Assembly (NCBI RefSeq): GCF_000384475.1
Contig: NZ_ARWB01000001.1
Span: forward strand, 1,220,176-1,284,175
Length of the DNA stretch: 64,000 nucleotides
DNA from: Methylopila sp. M107
Lineage (GTDB): Bacteria > Pseudomonadota > Alphaproteobacteria > Rhizobiales > Methylopilaceae
Reading direction: 5' to 3'
This document shows, piece by piece, positions 58,178 through 64,000 of this stretch. Numbering within the stretch: position 1 is the stretch's first letter; every line of letters begins with the position of its first letter. The notes below the pieces were generated by a model. That model worked only from the letters and a program-made list of their open reading frames with translations. It did not search any database and had not been told where the DNA came from. Made by a program: the position numbers and the translations under genes.

Positions 58178-59146
58178 TCAGGTGAGCCTTGCGACGAGGT
58201 CGATCCGGACATGGACCGCGCGGGTCGCGCGGATGTTGTATCTGCGGTCCATCCAGAACGGCAACGTCACCTCGCCGACGGCGGTCGACGCGCCGAAATA
58301 GATCTGCGGCACGTCGGGTTCGGGGAAGCCGACACGCCAGATCTTGAACGCGCCGCCGGCCGATCCTGCCGACAGCGTGATGCGCGCCACGATGCCGATG
58401 CCGCCCGTTCCCAGCGTCTCCGCCGGCGCGAGCGTGATTGCGAGCGTCGCGTTGGCCGCAAGCTTGCCTCCCGTCGCCGTCGTATCGAAGACGCGCGGCG
58501 GTTCCGGCAGCACATGTGCTTCCGCGCCGCCGTGCGACAGGCCGACGCGCACGCCGTTGATGATCGTTTGACTCCCCTGATCGCAGGGAAAGCCGAGCAG
58601 CAACTTCGTGCCGGTCGGATACGGTCCGAAGTTCGCCTCGGGAACGACCGACTTGAATGCGCGAACACCCGCGCCTGACGTGATCGGCGTGTCCGCGACG
58701 GTGACGAAGAGGGTCGATACTCCGGCTCTCCAGAGGCGCGCGAGCGCGGTGACCGTGCCTGTGCTGACGTTGTAGGCGTACCACTCGATCTCGCGAACCA
58801 GCGCGCCATACGGTACCTCGATCGAGGCCCACAATACCGACGGCGTCGTGGCGTAGCAGCCGCCGCTGCTGCTCCAAGCGCGCGCCGAGGACGAGGATTC
58901 AGGCGTGAAGTCGAAGTAGCTCAGGTGCCGATAGGTGAAGCGGAAGGTGGTGGGGCTCGCGAGGGTCGGCGGAACAAGAGCCGCACCCGCGGACGCCGAT
59001 CCCGAAGCGCCGGGCCCGCCGTCCGCTGCGCCGGCCGCTGCGGCCGGGCTGGCAGCGACAGCACCGAGAGCCGTTCCAGCGAGCAGCCCGCCCGCAAGAA
59101 GCTCACGGCGGGCGAGTCCCGGCGTGTCTGAATCGCCATCTGTCAT
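58178..59146 (-). CDS. Tat-exported protein of unknown function
   Basis: A 322-aa protein with a twin-arginine signal (ARRELLAGGLLAGTALGAVAASPA), so it is exported folded. After an Ala/Gly-rich linker there is a beta-rich region (FRFTYRHLSYFDFTPESSSS, VREIEWYAYNVSTGTVTALARLW), typical of a carbohydrate-binding or phage/adhesin-like sandwich, but no family is recognised. It stands alone on the minus strand. Confidence 0.6.
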   Translation of the reverse strand: MTDGDSDTPGLARRELLAGGLLAGTALGAVAASPAAAAGAADGGPGASGSASAGAALVPPTLASPTTFRFTYRHLSYFDFTPESSSSARAWSSSGGCYATTPSVLWASIEVPYGALVREIEWYAYNVSTGTVTALARLWRAGVSTLFVTVADTPITSGAGVRAFKSVVPEANFGPYPTGTKLLLGFPCDQGSQTIINGVRVGLSHGGAEAHVLPEPPRVFDTTATGGKLAANATLAITLAPAETLGTGGIGIVARITLSAGSAGGAFKIWRVGFPEPDVPQIYFGASTAVGEVTLPFWMDRRYNIRATRAVHVRIDLVARLT

Positions 59147-59373
59147 CGCAGGTTCTCCCCAGATTGAGCGGCCGCCGGATCAGATCGCGACGGCCCGACG
59201 GTCGAACTGACGCTGTGTTTTATGTCCGAGATTGGCTCCTTTTTGGAGGGTGACCCTGTGGCGGTCCCGCTGCAACAAGAATTCGCGACGCGCTCGCTTC
59301 ATCGGGAAGGGGTGAAAACCGCGGGTCCAGGCTCCATCTTCATTGGCGACATCACATGTCGGGAGCCGGAACC

Positions 59374-59877
59374 ATGCAGCGTCGCGCGAGTCTCGTCCTG
59401 ACGGCGGCCCTCACGATGGCGGCGTTTCCCGTGCTCGCGCAGGCCCCATCCCCCGCCCCTGCCCTGCCGGAAAGCGCCAGTCCGCAACAGGACGAGCCCA
59501 AGGCCGCCGACCGGCAGCCCTCCCCCGGCGACAAGGTCGGCGTTCCGGCCAAGGTCTGGGCGGTGCGCATCGCCGGCGGGTGGGAGGCGAACGGCAGGAA
59601 GGGATTTTCGCGCGTCATCGGCGCCTTCGAAGGCGACAAGCAGAAGCTCACCGTCCAGTGGCTCGCAGAGCCCGACGGGCAGGTGATCGACTCCACCGAA
59701 CTCGACGATCCGGAGGCCGCCAAGCTGACTTTCGGGGACCTGCGCGCCGAGCCGGAGGACAGTGGCGGCGTCACCATGTTTCTCGACACGATTCCGGACA
59801 GCGACGGCCTTCGCGACACCTGGGTCCTGGTGATCGGCGACCCCGGCGACGCGCGCTTCGGTCCGGCGACCAACTGA
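59374..59877 (+). CDS. Small exported protein
   Basis: A 167-aa protein with an N-terminal signal peptide (MQRRASLVLTAALTMAAFPVLAQ), a Pro-rich linker and a beta-rich C-terminal part (WAVRIAGGWEANGRKGFSRVIGAFEGDKQKLTV). No family recognised. ATG 59374. It lies upstream of the rhlE-type gene in the same orientation, separated by about 160 bp. Confidence 0.6.
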   Translation: MQRRASLVLTAALTMAAFPVLAQAPSPAPALPESASPQQDEPKAADRQPSPGDKVGVPAKVWAVRIAGGWEANGRKGFSRVIGAFEGDKQKLTVQWLAEPDGQVIDSTELDDPEAAKLTFGDLRAEPEDSGGVTMFLDTIPDSDGLRDTWVLVIGDPGDARFGPATN

Positions 59878-60036
59878 CGACCCCGGCGCGTCCGACGCTG
59901 GCGCGTCGCTGAATTTGACATTCCCGCCAAAAAGCCTCATTTCCCAGCGCGATCGCTTGGTTCCGCGCGCGTCCGGCGCGCAGGCGCCCGTGGCCGCCGC
60001 TCCGGCTGCGCCCCTATCCGATCACGCAAGGACGTT

Positions 60037-61524
60037 ATGAGCTTTTCAGAACTCGGCCTCAGCCCGAAGGTGCTCGCCGCCGTCGAGGCGTCCGGCTACA
60101 CCACCCCGACGCCGATCCAGGCGGCCGCAATCCCGCACGTTCTGGCGCGCCGGGACGTGCTGGGCATCGCGCAGACCGGCACGGGCAAGACGGCCTCATT
60201 CACCCTGCCGATGCTGACCCGGCTGGAAACCGGCCGCGCCCGCGCGCGGATGCCGAGAACGCTGATCCTCGAGCCGACCCGCGAACTCGCCGCGCAGGTC
60301 GAGGAGAGCTTCGCGAAGTATGGCCAGAACCACAAGTTCTCGATGGCGCTGCTGATCGGCGGCGTGTCGTTCGGCGATCAGGACGCCAAGCTCTCCCGCG
60401 GCGTCGACGTGCTGATCGCCACGCCCGGCCGGCTGCTCGATCACTCCGAGCGCGGCAAGCTCCTGCTGACCGGCATCGAGATTCTCGTGATCGACGAGGC
60501 CGACCGGATGCTCGACATGGGCTTCATCCCGGACATCGAGCGCATCTGCAAGCTGATCCCCGGATCGCGCCAGACGCTGTTCTTCTCCGCCACGATGCCG
60601 CCGGAGATCCAGCGGCTGACCCAGCAGTTCCTGCGCGATCCCGAGCGGATCGAGGTCGCGAAGCCGTCCACCACGGCCAAGACCGTCACGCAGCTGCTGG
60701 TCGCCACGGGCGACGAGTCTTCCGACAAGCGCGACGCGCTGCGCCGCGTGATCCGCGACAGCGAGAACTTCAAGAACGCGATCGTGTTCTGCAACCGCAA
60801 GCGCGACGTCGCCGTGGTGCTCAATTCGCTGAAGAAGCACGACTTCAAGGTCGCGGCGCTGCATGGCGACATGGACCAGCGCGCCCGGATGGCGGCGCTC
60901 GACAGCTTCAAGACCGGCGAGGTCGACCTGCTCGTAGCGAGCGACGTCGCAGCGCGCGGCCTCGACATTCCGGCGGTGAGCCACGTCATCAACTACGACG
61001 TGCCGATCCACGCCGAAGACTATGTGCATCGTATCGGCCGGACGGGCCGCGCGGGCCTCACCGGCGTCGCGATCAGCCTGGTCGCGCCGTCCGACCGCAA
61101 GCACCTGGGCGCTATCGAAAAATTGACCGGCGACTCGATCGAATGGCGCAACGGCGGCGCAGCCTCCGACGTCGGAGACGAAGAGCCGACCGGCCGCCGC
61201 GCAGGCCGCGGACGGTCGCGCCGTGGAGGCGGCGGCGACGCCGTAGAGGCGAAGCCCGCTGAAGAGAAGCTTGCGGAGGCGGCGCCGGCGCCGCGCGAAG
61301 GCTCGCGACGCGGGTCCCGCCGGAGGGGCGGCGACGCGCCGGCGGCCGAAGCGGCCGCGCCTGCTCCCGCTCCGCGACCGGAGCCTCAACGGTCCGCTCC
61401 TGCGCAGGTCGACGCGCCGCGGCGCGGGCGTCGCGACGCCGATGACGGCGACAACGGCAAGGTTGTCGGCCTCGGCGACCACGTTCCGGCCTTTCTTCTG
61501 CGTCCCGTCCGCATCAAGGCCTGA
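60037..61524 (+). CDS. rhlE: DEAD-box RNA helicase (RhlE type)
   Basis: A 495-aa ATP-dependent RNA helicase. Motifs: Q (GYTTPTPIQAAAIP), I (AQTGTGKTASF), II DEAD (VIDEADRMLDMGF), III SAT (FFSATMPPE), VI (HRIGRTGRAG). A low-complexity Arg/Ala/Gly/Glu-rich C-terminal tail (about residues 385-480) probably binds RNA. It is likely involved in ribosome assembly or cold adaptation. ATG 60037. Confidence 0.92.
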   Translation: MSFSELGLSPKVLAAVEASGYTTPTPIQAAAIPHVLARRDVLGIAQTGTGKTASFTLPMLTRLETGRARARMPRTLILEPTRELAAQVEESFAKYGQNHKFSMALLIGGVSFGDQDAKLSRGVDVLIATPGRLLDHSERGKLLLTGIEILVIDEADRMLDMGFIPDIERICKLIPGSRQTLFFSATMPPEIQRLTQQFLRDPERIEVAKPSTTAKTVTQLLVATGDESSDKRDALRRVIRDSENFKNAIVFCNRKRDVAVVLNSLKKHDFKVAALHGDMDQRARMAALDSFKTGEVDLLVASDVAARGLDIPAVSHVINYDVPIHAEDYVHRIGRTGRAGLTGVAISLVAPSDRKHLGAIEKLTGDSIEWRNGGAASDVGDEEPTGRRAGRGRSRRGGGGDAVEAKPAEEKLAEAAPAPREGSRRGSRRRGGDAPAAEAAAPAPAPRPEPQRSAPAQVDAPRRGRRDADDGDNGKVVGLGDHVPAFLLRPVRIKA

Positions 61525-61630
61525 TCGCGCTAACCATCGGAATTAAGACGGCCTTTATCGTTGTCTCGGAAAATGGGCCTACGCGTCGCGTGCGGAAGAA
61601 TCCGCCCGACGCGCGGGGATTGACGAGACA

Positions 61631-62698
61631 ATGTCGGCCAGGATCGACTACGACCGTACGTTCGCGTTCTGCGAATCCGCGGTGCAGCGCATACGCTTGC
61701 ATCAGCATCCGGCCTACCCACGAAATTACGAGCTCTGGTACACTTACGCGACCGGCTACAACGCCGCGCTCAATCGCGCGATCAACGAGGCGTTGAAGAC
61801 CGCGCCGACCATCACCGAGCAGGAACTCGATCTCCTCTACGAGACCTATCTGTCGCCGCTTCGGCTGTCGGAGCGCGTCGACAGCATCGGCACGCGCATC
61901 CTGGCGGAAATCGCCGAGGTGACGGACATCCTCAAGGACGCCCGCGCGCAGAACGGCGAGTACACCAAGACGCTGGAGCGGCTGGCCGTCGAGGCGGACG
62001 GCCTGGGCGATCTCGGCCGCGCGCTCGGGACCATCGCCCGGACGATGCTCGCGGCGACCGGCGAGATGACGCAGCGCACCCTGCTGCTGGAATCTCAGCT
62101 GGCGAGTTCGCAGGACGAGATGCAGGAGCTGCACAACACGCTCGAGGTGATCCGCGCGGAGTCGCTGACCGATCCGCTGACCGGCCTCGCCAACCGCAAG
62201 TTCCTGCAGGGCACGCTCGACCGGTCGATCGCGGACGCGGCGAACGGCCAGCGCTTCTCGATGCTCGTCATCGACATCGACCACTTCAAGACGTTCAACG
62301 ACACCTACGGCCACCTGACCGGCGACCAGGTGCTCCGTCTGGTCGCGCTGGCGTTGAAGCAGAACGTCAAGGGACAGGATCTCGCCTCGCGTTTCGGCGG
62401 CGAGGAGTTCGCGATCATCCTTCCCGACACGGCGCTCTCGGGAGCCGCCGCCGTCGGCGACCGCATTCGTCGGGCCGTGATGGCGAAGGATCTGGTCAAG
62501 CGCTCGACCGGCGAACATCTTGGACGCATCACCGTTTCGGTCGGCGTCGCGACCTGGCGTCGCGGCGACAGCGCCCAGACCGTGATCGACCGGGCCGACC
62601 GCTGCATGTACGCGGCCAAGCGCGCCGGCCGGAACATGGTCGTCACCGAGGACGATCCTCGCGCTGCGGACCACGCGGTTGTCGGCAAGGTCGCCTGA
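61631..62698 (+). CDS. Diguanylate cyclase (GGDEF domain)
   Basis: A 355-aa protein with an unassigned helical N-terminal region (about 1-170, some coiled-coil) and a C-terminal GGDEF domain: DPLTGLANRKFL, LVIDIDHFKTFNDTYGHLTGD and active-site RFGGEEFAII, so it should make c-di-GMP. The inhibitory site normally R-x-x-D reads KGQD upstream of GGEEF, so product inhibition may be weak. No transmembrane segment is visible, so it is a cytosolic enzyme. Confidence 0.88.
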   Translation: MSARIDYDRTFAFCESAVQRIRLHQHPAYPRNYELWYTYATGYNAALNRAINEALKTAPTITEQELDLLYETYLSPLRLSERVDSIGTRILAEIAEVTDILKDARAQNGEYTKTLERLAVEADGLGDLGRALGTIARTMLAATGEMTQRTLLLESQLASSQDEMQELHNTLEVIRAESLTDPLTGLANRKFLQGTLDRSIADAANGQRFSMLVIDIDHFKTFNDTYGHLTGDQVLRLVALALKQNVKGQDLASRFGGEEFAIILPDTALSGAAAVGDRIRRAVMAKDLVKRSTGEHLGRITVSVGVATWRRGDSAQTVIDRADRCMYAAKRAGRNMVVTEDDPRAADHAVVGKVA

Positions 62699-62728
62699 CC
62701 CGAAGCGGGCTCAGGCGACCTCGTTTTT
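62689..62728 (+). terminator. Intrinsic terminator overlapping the diguanylate cyclase stop codon
   Basis: GGTCGCCTGA (62689-62698) and TCAGGCGACC (62711-62720) form a perfect 10-bp stem with an inner CCCG-aag-CGGG hairpin, then TCGTTTTTC. The stop codon TGA is inside the left arm of the stem. It would end the plus-strand transcript and lies just before the convergent OYE gene. Confidence 0.8.
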
Positions 62729-62738
62729 CTTCAACGGT

Positions 62739-63848
62739 TCAGGCTGCCTTCTCGGCTTCCGACAGCGCGGGATAGTCAGTGTAGCCCTTGGCCCCGCCGC
62801 CATAGAGCGTCGCCTTGTCGAGCTCCGCGAACGGCGCGCCGCGACGGATGCGCTCCACGAGATCCGGGTTCGAGATGAACGGGCGTCCGAACGCCACGGC
62901 GTCCACCGCCCCGGACGACACCCGCTCGGCCGCGAGCGCCGCGTCATAGCCGTTGTTGCCGATATAGGCGCCCTTGAAGACCGAGCGCAGCACCGAGAGG
63001 TCGAACCCGCCCTCCGGCGCGCGCGCGCCTTGGGTCTCGCCCTCGATCAGGTGGATGTAAGCGACGCCGATCTCCTGAAGCCGCTCGACCGCCCTGGTGA
63101 ACAGCGGCTCGGGGTTTGAGTCGGCGATGTCGTTGAACGGGCTGAGCGGCGACAGGCGTACGCCGACCCGGTCCGCGCCGATGGCGTCGGCCGCGGCGGC
63201 GGTCGCCTCGGCAAGAAAGCGGGTGCGGTTCTCGACAGAGCCGCCATAGGCGTCGGCGCGCGTGTTCGTGCTGTCACGCAGGAACTGGTCGATCAGGTAG
63301 CCGTTCGCGGCATGCACCTCGACGCCGTCGAAACCCGCGGCCCTCGCGTTCGCGGCCGCCTTTCCGTATTGCGCGATCACGCCGGAAATCTCGTCGAGTT
63401 CGAGCGCGCGCGGCGTCACCATCGGCTTGAAGCCGTTTTCCGTGAACGCCTGCCCTTCGGGTTTAACGGCCGACGGCGCGACCGGCAGGACGCCGCCTGG
63501 CTGAAGATCCGGATGCGAGATGCGCCCGACATGCCAGAGCTGCAGCACGATGCGCCCGCCCTTGGCGTGAACGGCGTCGGTGACGAGCTTCCAACCGGCG
63601 ATCTGCTCGTCGGAGTAAACCCCCGGCGTCCAGGCGTAGCCCTGCCCCTCAGGCATGATCTGGGTCGCCTCGGCGATGATCAGGCCGGCCGAGGCGCGCT
63701 GGGCGTAGTAGTCCGCGTTCAGCTGGCGCGGCGCGAGCGTCTTGGCGTCGGCGCGCGAACGCGTGAGCGGCGCCATGACGATGCGGTTGGGAAGGTCAAG
63801 CGCGCCGATCTTGAGCGGCTCGAAGATGGCGTCGGCGGAATGCGACAT
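62739..63848 (-). CDS. Old Yellow Enzyme family alkene reductase
   Basis: A 369-aa FMN-dependent NADPH oxidoreductase: N-terminal LPNRIVMAPLTRSRA, ligand-binding His in EVHAANGYLIDQFL, active-site segment RVGVRLSPLSPFND and FMN-phosphate region AVAFGRPFISNPDLVERI. It reduces activated alkenes, quinones or nitro-compounds. ATG at 63846-63848; a longer frame upstream to 63938 has no family match. Confidence 0.92.
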   Translation of the reverse strand: MSHSADAIFEPLKIGALDLPNRIVMAPLTRSRADAKTLAPRQLNADYYAQRASAGLIIAEATQIMPEGQGYAWTPGVYSDEQIAGWKLVTDAVHAKGGRIVLQLWHVGRISHPDLQPGGVLPVAPSAVKPEGQAFTENGFKPMVTPRALELDEISGVIAQYGKAAANARAAGFDGVEVHAANGYLIDQFLRDSTNTRADAYGGSVENRTRFLAEATAAAADAIGADRVGVRLSPLSPFNDIADSNPEPLFTRAVERLQEIGVAYIHLIEGETQGARAPEGGFDLSVLRSVFKGAYIGNNGYDAALAAERVSSGAVDAVAFGRPFISNPDLVERIRRGAPFAELDKATLYGGGAKGYTDYPALSEAEKAA

Positions 63849-64000
63849 CAGGGTCAAACTCCCGAAAAGAAATGTGGTACAGGGCTGTCGCCCGTTCCGG
63901 TTCGGGAAATAGATAGGTCGGCGACCCCCGCGGCGCATCCTGGCCGCGCCGATATCGCGCGCAATCGCCGTCTTGCGCCGACGCCGTCAGCGAGAGGAGA
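63849..64000. other. Right edge, no gene visible
   Basis: 152 bp upstream of the OYE gene. It likely holds its promoter; no coding frame or structured site was recognised. Confidence 0.4.

Overview
The window is GC-rich chromosomal DNA from an alphaproteobacterium, most likely of the order Hyphomicrobiales. The inference rests on several traits: RNase E with a large acidic insertion in its N-terminal part, an amidase / PBP1A / prfB neighbourhood, a suf block opened by a cysteine desulfurase, tlde1 (DUF2778) and RlpA envelope proteins, and GTCATGCCCGG-type intergenic palindromes. No species is claimed.

Layout. 1-14.3 kb: start of rne (minus), amidase AmiC, PBP1A, a CDF-type transporter, an EthD-like protein, prfB with its programmed +1 frameshift, an M23 peptidase, a Bcp peroxiredoxin, a giant AsmA-like protein and tyrS. 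14.5-20.3 kb: tlde1 protein, anmK, a 2OG-Fe(II) oxygenase, a membrane protein and an alpha/beta hydrolase. 20.5-28.4 kb: an unrecognised gene, cysteine desulfurase-sufB-sufC-sufD, an IS110 element inserted in an intergenic palindrome, and a nitronate-monooxygenase-like gene.

28.6-42.9 kb is a compact 14.3-kb island. It lies between a 14-bp direct repeat (28641-28654) and the identical 3' end of an intact tRNA-Ser(UGA) gene (42906-42995). It carries a P4-type integrase, a small excisionase-like protein, a zinc-ribbon protein, a P4/D5-type helicase, a noncoding region with seven copies of GCGGACAC (candidate origin), several unrecognised small genes, a Nu1-like small terminase, an S49 prohead-type protease, a tape-measure protein, two HTH regulators and an overlapping restriction endonuclease / C5 methyltransferase pair. 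No large terminase, portal, major capsid, tail tube, baseplate or lysis gene is visible. This gene set and size fit a phage satellite (PICI/P4-like element dependent on a helper phage) better than a complete prophage. It is the most interesting object in the window.

43-64 kb is ordinary chromosome: an RlpA-like lipoprotein, a PBP5-like protein whose SxxK and SxN motifs are altered, tmk-holB-metG-tatD-MBL hydrolase as a tightly packed operon, a saccharopine-dehydrogenase-like gene, cytochrome b561, YceI, a methyltransferase, mazG, an esterase, parE, a Tat-exported protein, a small exported protein, an RhlE-type helicase, a diguanylate cyclase with a clear intrinsic terminator, and an Old Yellow Enzyme.

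The core genes centre on cell-wall synthesis and remodelling (AmiC, PBP1A, M23, tlde1, AnmK, RlpA, PBP5-like), translation (TyrS, MetG, RF2, tRNA-Ser), Fe-S assembly (Suf) and DNA replication or nucleotide supply (Tmk, HolB, ParE, MazG).
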